From Balanoglossus misakiensis (Eukaryota > Hemichordata), in contig CM082576.2 in assembly GCA_040954595.2 (NCBI GenBank), positions 3,224,001 through 3,288,000 on the forward strand: a DNA stretch of 64,000 bases, given 5' to 3'. The notes below the pieces were generated by a model, which ran no database searches, was not told where the DNA came from, and saw only the letters and a program-made list of their open reading frames with translations. The stretch's first letter is position 1. Each line of letters starts with the position of its first letter. Made by a program: the position numbers and the translations under genes. Shown here in pieces: positions 52,121 to 63,340 of the stretch.

Positions 52121-55100
52121 TCATTCTCCGTTCTTCAGTGGGCTCTTCGATTTGGATCGCGAAGACCTAGAGCCAGAACGTGAACGAGAGCGTGACCTCG
52201 ATTTAGACTTTGGATGCCTGGGAGACTTGGGTGACTTACTACGGCTGCGAGATCTGCTGCGTGAACGACTGCGTGGTGATCTGCTCCTGGAGCGTGGTGA
52301 TCTGGATCTGGAATCGGACCTTGATCTGCTTCTTGATGGAGAACGTGGTGATCTGGAAAATAAGCATGTTCAAAGGTGTTGTCAAATCCACTCAAGAAGC
52401 CAAGCAAAATTTTCACTACGTGTTTATGTAGCACTCTTTCTATATTGGTTAAGATCAGTGCAATCTTTGTGTTCGACCAAGTTGTTTGATAGAATGCTAT
52501 GTAAAGATCCCCATATCTTACCTTGATCTGCCGCGTTTCTTTGGCTTGTCCTCAATCAAGGTGATCTTGCGCCCATTGATTTCTGTACCATCAAGCTTTT
52601 CCAAAGCATTTTTCATGTCGCCATATGTTGCAAACTCAACAATTCTGAAAAAAAAAGAAAGCAGCACATTATTCCACTGCCAAAGTGGTACTCAATCTGG
52701 CAGAATCAAGAGAAGCAAAGATATCAATTTTCTTATTGGCTGCAAAACCTTTCATGGGATACAGATAGAAATCACTCCCTTACCCTTCATTTTTGTGTTG
52801 TTTGTGGGCATCAGCAAATGTGACTTCTCCGGCTTGCCTCATGTAGTCCTTCAGGTCCTGGAAAGAAGGTCAACATGAACACAAAATTAGACCACACCAT
52901 TCCAGAGTGTGCATCAACATGAGACATCAGTTACTGCTACTGCTGCACACAAAAAATTATCGGGAAATAAAAACTAACCCAAACACATAACACTAGCTAC
53001 AAACACAAGCTGCAAACAAAACAAAGGAAAAGCTACAACACTTAGTTGTCGATTTCAAAGATTTATTGGGAGAAAAAAGGACTTGGGTGAAAGAGAATCC
53101 TCTTCTTCCAATTACCACTTCTTCATCGCTCATCTGGTGACCACTTCGGCAGGGCAAAGTCTACATTTCAATCTCCATGGTGACATATCCCTAACAAACT
53201 TGCATTTGGGACTCACCAGATATATTTGGCAAAAGCATTGTGTATATCCACAGTGAAGCAATATAAATTTACATTTTTTATCATAATTTCACTCAATCCT
53301 TTTTGGTATAAAATATATCACTGGTTAAAGACTTGTGATGAAGACACGCTGCTTTGCGAATATTTTTTTTTTCAAATTCATCATTGAATCAACTTTGTCC
53401 ACGTTTTGATAACTGAAATGTATGCATATGAAAAACATTTAATGGTGAGCCTAAAGACAAGTGTGATCAGGAAAAGACACAAATCAGTGATGACTGTGAC
53501 TTATTTACCTTTTTTTATGACGAAGTGATGTGCTGACACACATCGTTTGCATGAGATTGGACCAGACCCTGACTGACTGATCAGATCAGACACCTTTGGC
53601 ATATTCAGTACCATAAACCCAGCCGGGAGATGGGTGGATGTGGCTTGCTACCCGTACACTCTCTCATCAGGGGGGCCTCTTTTTTCTAGCAGCCAGCCCT
53701 CTCATCTCTCTCTCCCTTTTCTCAGACGACAATGGTTACACAATGCTTTTAATAGCGCTCTCTTTCTGCAAGCCCTCTATACCAATTTGCCTTTGGAATC
53801 GGACCAAGTTGCCAAATGTGATATCTTGATCACCACCTAGCCGCCCTCATGGAAGGAGAACACAACTGGCCCCAGAAAAGGCAAGCTGCATGCGGACGAA
53901 ATATATACATTTTGTCATCAGAGGAGTGGCACCTCTCCCTCTCAACCTGGCTTAGTCTTCATTCTAAGGACTGGTGGATGGATGGGTGACGAGAAAACTC
54001 ATGGACGCTCAGCCAACCAGCCTAGTTCTTAACACCCTTTGGCACCTCCTCTGTAGGGGGAGTGAGTGCACAAGCTCATGGCCAACAAAGAGACAGTCCC
54101 TGAGACACAGACCCTGACAGACACCCTCAGGCACCGCTCAAGGAGGCAGCGTTAACTATAAAGGAGGATAACAAATTGCATGGTCAGTATACAACAATGA
54201 AGAGACCAGTTCAAGTGTACATGTGCCAGGGAAGGATTTATTTCCCCTGTTTTGTATCTGAAAAGTCGAATACCAAAATGTAAAACTACATTTGTGCGTG
54301 GACATTGTGCTGAAAATGTCTTACATGGCTGGCTCTCTCCAGTGTATCACATGCATTCAATACATCTGCAATAGAATTGGTCTGAAAAGAAAGTACATTG
54401 TCGTCCAGCTTTAAACTCGACTTGTCACAGACTTCTAAACTGATCACCAACTAAGCACTACAAACTCAGCAACAATGTCCACCACGTTAGTGTGGTAGTT
54501 TCAACAGCTTGAACTGGTCCAACAATTTCATGTACACAATGAATAGCCATTCTCATTTCCCTCAAAGACTTACCTGCCAACTGCACCGACTTGACAGATT
54601 CTCCACTATCAACCTGTTCTCTGTCCTTGTTGGAGGTCCATACCTGGAGCAGTTTAGAAAGAATGACACGCACAGACTAGAACATTGCTCAAGTTTTTTA
54701 ATTTTCAACAGTAATGCATTACACATTTTATAGGGTGGGCCATCTGTAGCTTTGGATTGGGGTCTTTGGCAAACAATGCATCATTTCAAGTTCCTTTGAT
54801 ATGACATGTATTGGTTGGCAGGGCCTGAATAGTGGGAACAATGCTGATAGTAGATAGGAAATGATCATGTATTCATTCATTCAATGGGCTCAATATCTAA
54901 AAATGTTATATAAACTTACTTGTCTATACCACCTCTTCGTCTGTATGGCGGTCGGTCCCTACTTTCATATCGACCACTGTCACGATAGTCCCTCCTTATT
55001 GGACCACGTGCATGTTCAATGATAACCCTGGAAATAACACAAATGGGTACAGGTACATGACATTTTAAGCCCACAATATTCCACAAGGCAAATCTGCTTG

Positions 55101-55493
55101 CATATAATTTTTGGGGATATTTTAAAAATATTTACACAGAATATTTTCATTGAGCTATTAATACTATTCACTTACCTTTCTCCACAGAGCTCTTTTCCAT
55201 TTAATTCATACACAGCATCATCTGCATCACGAGGATCATCAAATTCCTGAAGGACAAAATTTTGCAGCTTAATCATTAAGTCTCCTCCACAAAGTCATAG
55301 TTTTGCAGGTCTCAATGTAAAGCAAGCAACTACATTTGACTGGAAAAAAACCCTGGAAACAGATACCTACCACAAAGCCAAATCCATTCTTCAAATTAAC
55401 TTCCCTCAATCGACCAAAACCACGGAAGAACCTCTCTACATCCTTTTCACGTGCCTGATAACTGAGTCTGCCAACATATATTCTCGTACCCAT
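52121..55493 (-). CDS. SRSF4/5/6: Two-RRM serine/arginine-rich splicing factor (SRSF4/5/6 class)
   Basis: Coding exons in order 55371-55493, 55176-55246, 54920-55027, 54574-54643, 52784-52857, 52522-52644 and 52121-52352 give 266 residues. RRM1 begins [20 protein letters not shown] and contains the RNP1 core NGFGFVEF. The hinge is rich in Arg, Gly, Tyr and Pro (PPYRRRGG). RRM2 is the atypical pseudo-RRM with the diagnostic heptapeptide SWQDLKD. The last exon is an RS domain of repeated RS/SP dipeptides ending PLKNGE. This architecture belongs to the group containing vertebrate SRSF4, 5 and 6 and fly B52; the length is nearest SRSF5. It binds exonic enhancers and promotes splice-site choice. 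Intron 4 (52858-54573) is unusually long and may hold a poison exon. Confidence 0.93.
53217..53412 (-). other. Candidate poison exon in SR-protein intron 4
   Basis: On the minus strand a pyrimidine-rich acceptor (CATACATTTCAG) precedes 53412, and a strong donor (CTG followed by GTGAGT) follows 53217, making a 196-nt cassette. Intron 4 is phase 0, and the cassette reads seven codons before TGA, so its inclusion would truncate the protein after exon 4. Just downstream (about 53095-53160) is a purine-rich GAAGAAG patch typical of splicing enhancers. SR genes commonly autoregulate this way; this instance is inferred. Confidence 0.3.
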
Positions 55494-56300
55494 GCTGTTA
55501 AGGGAGCAAAAAACAAAGGTCTTATCAGTTTAAAACCCCTACTCTTTGCTGTCACAGTAGTGGCATGTGTGGGCAACCCATTGAGACTACACAAAGATGA
55601 AATGGTTACTTTTGTGAGACCAGACAATACTATTGTTCCTAACAAAATGGAGGTCACAGACCAACGCGCTGGCTTTGCATGGCTCATAAAACCAATCAAA
55701 AAGTCTCATACTGGCATGTCATGTCGTATCGTCACGGGTAAACGTGTGGACAAAAACACATAAAGAGTGCGAGGAAAATAGAAACACGTTTCTCTAGAAA
55801 ATCTAGCGTTTGGGCCACATGAAACGTTTGCGAGTTCAAATATTCATGTGTGTAGCCGCAGTTTGCTTGTCGAGTCATTTTCACTTCAGTCTTCACACTT
55901 CAAGATTATACCCAATATCCTGAGTATGGTATATTTTAGCGAATAACATGGCAGGAACGAAGGATATTATGGCGAGGATACACATTAAACGAATAAAAAC
56001 TGGACAATGATCAAACCACGCTTTATACACACGCCAAACATTGTCTAAAATGGTTTTCTGGAAAATAAAGTGGAGCGCGCGCACAGAGCGCGATGGTGCA
56101 ACATATATAATGCACTGTTCAAGTCCACTTGCAAGTCTTTACAGCGAAAAAAACTGTTGGCACTAATGCATATTCACTGTTACATCGCAAAAATTGTTCA
56201 TTTCAGTCGAATCAGCGTTTTTTGGCAATACTTACATTGTACTTGGGTTGTTTGTAGACGTTCACGCGTGCACTTTTACAACTAATATGGCGCTCCCGAA
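55494..56300 (-). promoter_or_regulatory. 5' UTR intron, leader exon and promoter of the SR-protein gene
   Basis: An acceptor lies one base before the ATG (exon start 55494). A strong donor GTAAGTATT ends a leader exon at 56236. A YY1-like AATATGGCGCTC at 56284-56295 sits at the probable transcription start, as in many housekeeping promoters. The leader is short, and its upstream edge is set only by that motif. Confidence 0.55.
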
Positions 56301-57286
56301 CTTTTAGGGTTTCCTACCATAAAAATCAGGGGCTGTGTAGTGTACAGTTTTTCTTGACTGAGGGCGCTGTAGTTTGTCCTTTGGCAATCTTTTGTATGTG
56401 ATTTGTCATGTTGATTAGCAACAGATTTAGAGCACAGGACAAATCAGATGGTTATTTTCAAAATGTACAATGATATTTCTTTTTTTATTTTAAATTCTAA
56501 ACATTCAGCATAGTTATTTACTGTGATGGTTAAAACATGGGCAGGCAGGGGAATGTAAAGCACAATGAAGCAGGATAATATATAGACATTACACTGGAAA
56601 CCTGTTAAGTTTCAGCCTAAGCTTTATTAACAGAGAACTGATGACAGAAAGCCACTGGAAAATATTCAATCGGTAGCTTTGCTGGCATTCAATTTAGTCA
56701 ACTCTCATTGTACTGTATTCAATGTAAAGTAACAAGATGCAGGCATATTATGTAAAATGTCTAAAGACTTACTAACAGATACTAATATAGCACAAATCAA
56801 CTATGAATAATTCAAATGTCAGATAAAAGCTAAAATTCAGAGTCCACTTTCAATATTTAAATTCTTATATTTATCACTTTCTTGAGGTATAGATTAAACA
56901 TTTTAAAAAGCTATAAAATCGGTCCAAGTATGACTGATCACTTCTGCAACTGTCTTCGCCTCCGGAATAACTTTTGCACAACCTACACAAATAAACAAGC
57001 AGAACACAAATATTAAGTGTTTGTGCTAGAACTGAAAAGAAATTACATTTTCAAATACATTGTATGCTACATTTTTCTCACATCTTCCCCATTGTACCCA
57101 CTGGCCACATTTTTAAATTGCATTGAGCTTACATGGTTCTCTATTGTCTTTATTGTTATACAAGAATATGGCTTCACCCTTTCATCACCATGGTTTGATC
57201 CAAGCATCCACCCCCCGTGGTGTCTATGGCAACAACAGACCTCTGCTTCTAATTGGTCGATCCAGCCACACTATGACTGACTCACC
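56301..57286 (-). other. AMN: AMN 3' UTR and gap to the SR-protein gene
   Basis: AT-rich sequence follows the AMN stop. A minus-strand AATAAA (TTTATT at 56623-56628) suggests a 3' UTR of about 0.65 kb. AMN transcripts would then end some 330 bp before the tandem SR-protein promoter. No other gene is seen. Confidence 0.45.
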
Positions 57287-60200
57287 TCAGGCTTGACTTT
57301 CATTAGCTTCGATGATCTGCTTTATGTCAGAGACATCAGCATTGTTGTCATCATCAAGGGGGATGTTGAACGTGGACTCAATCTCCACCGGGTTGCTAAA
57401 GCCTCTCAGCGTGCCATCATCTTCCTCATTAAACATGTCTGGCGAGTACATGGGGTTGTACTTGGTGTCGCTGTCCGGAGACTAAACAACAAAATCACAT
57501 TTGTGAGATTAAAGCCAAATAAATGTCAAAATTTGAATATTAATTTTAAAATATAACTGTAATCGTGAGATTTTCCCCCATAGCCTACCTGAGTGATTGG
57601 TGCTATATCATACATTGGATTGTCAAATGCTGAGAGTGAACCTATTGGTTCAATGGCACTGTTGGAGTACTCAGATATACCCAGCTCCATCTCAAGCGGC
57701 ATTGGTTTCTCCTGTCTGGAACACCAGCTGTAATAGAACATTGACATACTTAAAACCTCATGAAGGACCGCGTACAGATATACGTTGGAAATTTGACTTT
57801 TTTATACTACGCTATTTCATCGCAAAGTTATGAATACAAAACTCACCCCTTTCTGTACAGCAATGCTGCCACAGTACACAGTGCTAGCACAATGATAATT
57901 GAAATGATGATACCAGCAACCATCCCACCACTGACTCCAGCACCGCCTGTGCAAGAAAAAATCCCACATCATAGTGATCTTCTCTGCTACATTCCACTAA
58001 TGGCATGAATTGAATAATAACATGACTCATGCAAACATCACACCGATGAGAGAATTTGTAATGTATTTTGAGCAGAACAGGAGAATTTTCATGGAAAAAT
58101 CTTAAGCAAATTTGAGTCAGAATTTCCATGACCAAATTCCACAAATTCTACTTTTTACTGGATATGCGACCACTCTCTGTAACAAACATCATTTGAATAA
58201 GAAGCCACTTTGAAGGACTTACCTCCGTGTAGCTTCCCTGTCCCTTTGCCCGATGTTGATATAGTCACATTCCGAACACCATAATACTGTGTATCTGTTA
58301 AAGGAAAAAAATTAGAATGTCCAGATTTTTACAGTGTAAATTTTTCCGTCACTAGAGTGCTTTCACGGGAAGCATACAGTGATACACTTACTGCTGAGGA
58401 GGTAGGTGTAAATTTCTTTTGCCAAGGAGACAGCTTTCCCACCATCGGAGTAATCAATACACACCACTTGAATTTTATCTTCAATTGTTTTGGAAATAGA
58501 CGTCTTTACATCACTATATTTATCCTGAGAATGAAAAATATACATATTGTTCCTTTTTTTTCAATGCTAAAAATTGACTTTTGTATGGCAAATTCAATTG
58601 TGATCACTTAGTTTTGCTTTAGCAAGTCTGACAAAATCGGCCTATTAAAATCCAAGTGATCAGCTCAGAATGTAGCAATATGTAGCAAACCATCTTGCAA
58701 TTTATCAAAACACTACAAGAACTGCTACATACACTTTGCTACACTGTCAGCTAGTCACTATACTTTGCTACACTGTCAGCTAATCACTATACTTTGCTAC
58801 ACTGTCAGCTAGTCACTATACTTTGCTACACTGTCAGCTAATCACTATACTTTGCTACACTGTCAGCTAATCACTTTACTTATCAGGAGATGGAGAGAGG
58901 GGAAAGTAGAGGGAGGGAAAGAGAGGGGTTGGAAATTTCTGCATGGCTTCCAGTAAAAGGAATAAGCAAGCAGAGGTAGATGACAAGCAAATTTCTCTTT
59001 TCAACGCTGCAAGCAGTAAAATGTGAATACAAGAAAATGACTTGCCTTGTTTGCAAACTTCTCCCTGATCATCTTCTTGAATCTGTCCATAGTGAATGTA
59101 TCTTTGTTGTACTTCATGTCCACGATGGCACCTACACAAAATGATGTCAATACCATGTTTTACCAAAAGTTTGAAGTAACTTTGAAAGAATCTCTTGTGA
59201 ATGGCAGTTATATTACGTTTCACATTCACATATACTCACCACACTTGTTGCAACATCCACCAACTGGAATCACAGGGTCTTTACACATCACATTATAGCA
59301 GGTGAAACTTTGGCAAATCTTCTCTTTCATCTACAACACAAAAAAACTTTTAAGGACAATTCACACAACTACCAGATGACTCATGGAACAAATTATGACT
59401 TTCCTTGACAGCTACAATGGCAACTGGGATCCAAATGGCTTTCTTAACAGCCTACCTCTGGGACATCATTGCCACACGCACAGCCAGTGGCATCAGTACA
59501 TAATCTCCTCTGGACTTTAACGTTGGGTATCTCTGTTGTGTCACCAGTTGTGAACTGATCGCGGCCGCCTGTACTTTGCAGAAATGTCTCCAGTGATTCT
59601 GTTGTATATTCCTGCATGGTGACGGTTGAAGATGGGATATGATAAAAGAAGTTGTTTTAAAACATTTTTTTTCCAAGAAAAAGAAATTAGCAAGGTGATG
59701 AGGTGGCTTTCCATCTGACCATAAGAGACTGCAGCTATCTTAGGATCAAAATATGAGAGAATAGAATTTTTAACAATTATGATGTTGATCTTTGAAATGT
59801 CAACTGCAACAAATGAATAACATAATGACTCACACTTCCGTCGATGATCATAGCACTCACTGATACACCACTATCGATCCTGACATGGAATTCATTCCCT
59901 CTCGGAAAGACAACATCATCGAACACACAAGGAACAGCTTCTGTCTCAGGAATGACAGTCTCATAGGGAGAACCCCAGTGGCGGGGATTAAACCAACTCT
60001 TGGCACTGCCACCAATGAACTCCACATCTGAATGTAAAACAAAATAAAGAAATAAACTCTGTTCACATAAATGCTGACTTTGATAATTTACTTGTTTTTA
60101 GCTATTCACACCCCTTTTGCAAATCACACTTGTCACTTTCCACTGACTTGGTAGGATCTCTATCAGAAAGGCTTAACCCTTTCACCCCCGGTTCTCTCTT

Positions 60201-61531
60201 TAGAGGTTCACTGTTACCATAAAAAACAATGGATTTAGACCAAACTATGGTGATGGAAGGGTTAAGCATTTAAAGTGTTCACTATTTCCTACCTTCCCCT
60301 CTGCATGATGGGTCTGAGATTTCATCCGTAAAACTTAACACCATGTCACTTGCCAGGACAATGACCCCATCTGTGGGCAAGACCATTTCCCTCAGAGTGG
60401 AGTTTGACTGTAGATAGACTGACACAGTTTCGTCCTGCCAGGCGTAGGAGAAAAGGCATTAATATCCATAAAAAAGAAGTGGACATGCAACCTATAAATG
60501 CTTTTGGACTTCTCAATTGTCACTTCTTCTTTCCAACTGGACCGCAAATGTATAGTAATTTTATGCGTTCACCATGACGCGTACAAATGACTTAAAATAC
60601 CGATAAATAGAAAGAAATGCCCATGCACGTACCGATCTCCCTAACACAACGTTGTCCATGGGACAAGGTAGTCTGCTGACGTTCCAGTTAATTGGATTAT
60701 CATAGTTGGAGTTTGGCAACCACCGCTTTGTGATGGCCGAACATTGGCCTGAAAGGAATCAAGAACATTAACATTGCGCGTCTCTCTCTCTCATCCAACA
60801 ACCCTCATCTTTCTTCATAATTGACATCTTTCAACTTTCTCCCAATTGCCATCTGCAAAGATGGTCTAATTGCGCAAAAAAAATACGGTTGGTATATACT
60901 GTTTTGGGGGAAGAAAAACATTTTGGAAAGTGCGTTGGAAGAATGAAATGCGACCCGGGCAAAAAACTTTTTTTTTCGAGTTGTCAGTTTCTGAAAGTTA
61001 TAAAGTCGCTCCTAACCGCAAATGTAAAGTTTCGTGACCTCAACAACCACACAGCCGGGATATCACTTATCATTTCCAAACGTTCGTGGAATCTGTAAAC
61101 TACAACGGGCCCCAAGCGGTGCCGATGTAATATGATCCAATAAACGCCCCTTCTCGAGTACATTGTACTGGCATATAGACATACCAGATACTGTCGATTT
61201 CTTTCTGAAAACTTGGTAGCTTTTTTTGGTCTTCGCCTATGTTGCCTTCACCGTTGTAGAGAAATCAAGGAAGCGCGCAAATAAAACTCACGGTCTTGTC
61301 GCGTGACGGTCACTATAAAGTTTATATTGTGCATGAATCATCAAGGACTCTCGGTGCCGATGGAGGATAGAATATATGGCAACTATACATATCCGATCGG
61401 AAATACTTGACCCATGATTGGTGGCAAAAAGAAGAAAATTCTGTAGTATTAAAATACGTCAACGAAAATCGTTTGTCGTAAGAACACTCACCGAATAATA
61501 GCAAGAAAGTGAAAATTTTTCCAAGTGCCAT
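57287..61531 (-). CDS. AMN: Amnionless, cubilin membrane partner
   Basis: The coding exons in order are 61492-61531, 60633-60748, 60293-60434, 59834-60027, 59456-59611, 59240-59330, 59046-59131, 58392-58524, 58223-58294, 57847-57946, 57589-57727 and 57287-57481. They give 487 residues (human 453). A signal peptide (MALGKIFTFLLLFG) leads to KRWLPNSNYDNPINWN, then LPTDGVIVLAS, SWFNPRHWGSP, VPCVFDDVVFPRGNEF and CACGN. A Cys-rich module with GGCCNKCG, a transmembrane helix (about 353-375) and a 110-residue tail complete it. The order matches vertebrate AMN throughout. The tail has FDNPMY, YNPMY and FSNPVE motifs for PTB endocytic adaptors. AMN anchors cubilin for endocytosis at absorptive epithelia. 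I chose the ATG at 61531 (GAGACCATGG context); an in-frame ATG 30 nt upstream is possible. Confidence 0.93.
58734..58878. repeat. 29-bp minisatellite, five copies, in AMN intron 7
   Basis: Five head-to-tail copies of a 29-bp unit containing TTTGCTACACTGTCAGCTA. Copies differ at one position after CAGCTA (G, A, G, A, A), and the last copy ends with a CTTTAC variant. The alternation of G and A copies suggests expansion of a two-unit block. It lies in the same intron that uses a GC donor. Confidence 0.95.
60173..60265. mobile_element. AMN: 93-bp piggyBac-like MITE, copy 2
   Basis: TTAA borders are intact at both ends (60173-60176 and 60262-60265), with inverted ends TTAACCCTT. Length and orientation equal the copy at 1003-1095. 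It lies in AMN intron 3, and on the minus strand its nearer end is only 27 bp past the donor of the exon ending at 60293. There is no coding capacity. Confidence 0.7.
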
Positions 61532-61700
61532 GGTCTCGAACTTCGTCACCAACATCCACAAATGGCCTCACAGATCAGACTGTCTGCTTCACCTCGTCAA
61601 CTTCTGCATCAGTTTAAAACTTTGCCGAATAACCTCGACCTACACGCTAACAATTAATCCGCCGGATGAACTATAGAGTCACTTTTTCGTGAATCTGCAA
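61532..61700 (-). promoter_or_regulatory. AMN: AMN 5' UTR and promoter region
   Basis: This short moderately CpG-rich stretch lies immediately upstream of the AMN start codon. No TATA box or canonical factor site stands out, and the transcription start is not resolvable. Confidence 0.35.
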
Positions 61701-63340
61701 CAGAATAGTTAATTTTTCATATTTATTTCATAATATGGTAAATGTTTGTTAAAAAATTGTATGCTATGTACGAGCGAAAGTGCATTTGATGATCATGTCT
61801 GTAGGAACTTTTTTGGCCTCAGCGATAGGTTACATCGAACTGGCTGAAAAGATTCCCACTGTGCCTTACACCAAAATTTAACATCTTGATACGGGAGCAA
61901 AATATCGCTAACTGTGCTGTCATGTTGATATAGTTTTATAAAAAAAAAGTATAACTGTGCATTTTTTTATTTCTTTAAAAGATGCTTATTTTTTTCTGCA
62001 TCACCCAAATCCATCATCTTCTATGTTGAAGCAACATTTTTGTCACATGATTGATGTCTCAAATCGGTCGTCAAAATGGATCACAAATCCAATGATCCTA
62101 ACAATTATACATGCATGTAGATATAGATCCAGGAATGTAAAATAAAATATATTACCCAGGCATAAATATACTTGTAGTTAAATAACATGAAATGAATCTC
62201 AAACACTCGAAAAATATCGAAAAAATATTACAAAAATAATGTAATATGTGGGCTCTGTGTAAGCTTCTGAATTACATACTTTTTAAACTAGAGAAGACCT
62301 GTATCAGCTGTAAAATATTTAAAATCTTGGGAACTGCCACTCATATTGTTTTGATTTGGATATCGTTTGAGCTAATATCAGAAAATTTCTATTTTAGTTA
62401 ATTATTAGCGTCTAATTGTTTGGCTACACCACTCTCAGCAGGTTCGAGGTCTAACAAGTGAGACGACCTCGAGCGCCACGTTGGTCTGCAATCTGTCGGG
62501 GTTTCCTTGCCCCCAACAAAGCACGGTCAGAACCCAGAAATTGAAGGATATATACTCAGCTAATTTCTACAAGGTTAAAATATTAACAGAGATTTCTATT
62601 TTGAGTTTTCATAAAGATGAACCACTCTAGTCGACGAGTACTATACGCTTACACTTGATAAATTCGTCCATTACTCAATAAAAAGTAAAAATGCGCAGGT
62701 TTTCGGCTTGTTAATATTTTCCTGCACCAGTAATCCTTGGTTAAACCGATAAATATTCCGATGGAAACGAAGGTTTCACAGTGTAAACATTTATGTTTAT
62801 ATGAACTGTAATGCGAAAACAACGATCGGAACTGCAGCTTTTTAAACGAAACGCTTACAAATACAAAGGCTCCCATTCAAAGGAAATTTTCCGTAATGTG
62901 CTTTTAAATTGAGCGTGTACTTGTGATCTTGAATACTGTTCGAAAATTGAGCGGACGGGAACTTAGAAATAAACTTAATTTCGTTGCCATTGGTTACATC
63001 ACCATCACCTCAGTGACCGAGACTTACTAAACTCGTCTCGAATTAATTTTTCGGCTCTTCCTCTGGCTGGAAGCACGTTTCAAAAGCGCAGTGTTCAGTG
63101 GTACATGGTGCAAATATTAACCGAAAAAGTTGAAGCGTGTGACCTAAAGATATAGCATTTTTAAAAATATATATTTCACATGTTCCCTTCTTATTTCGGT
63201 TGCCCCTGAGTGCAGTGAGGACTGTACTTCTTAATTTATTTTAATTTACTCTTTATTATTTTGTATGGTTTTGCGATGTTATTGTAATGATGAAGATCAT
63301 CATGCATCATCAATTATCGTGTGAGTGATACGCGAAGGTT
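61700..63340. other. Gene-free AT-rich intergenic DNA
   Basis: No exon with splice borders, RNA gene or repeat family was recognised. A short near-palindromic patch with GAGGTC...GACCTC (62448-62470) is too small to interpret. Confidence 0.5.

Noticed and set aside
52152-52526. 124-codon plus-strand frame rich in Arg, Asp and Leu
   Set aside because: It is the antisense reading of the RS domain; the reverse complement of RS codons gives such a composition.
62430-62510. tRNA gene, prompted by GGTTCGAGGTC
   Set aside because: The surrounding bases do not form acceptor and anticodon stems.
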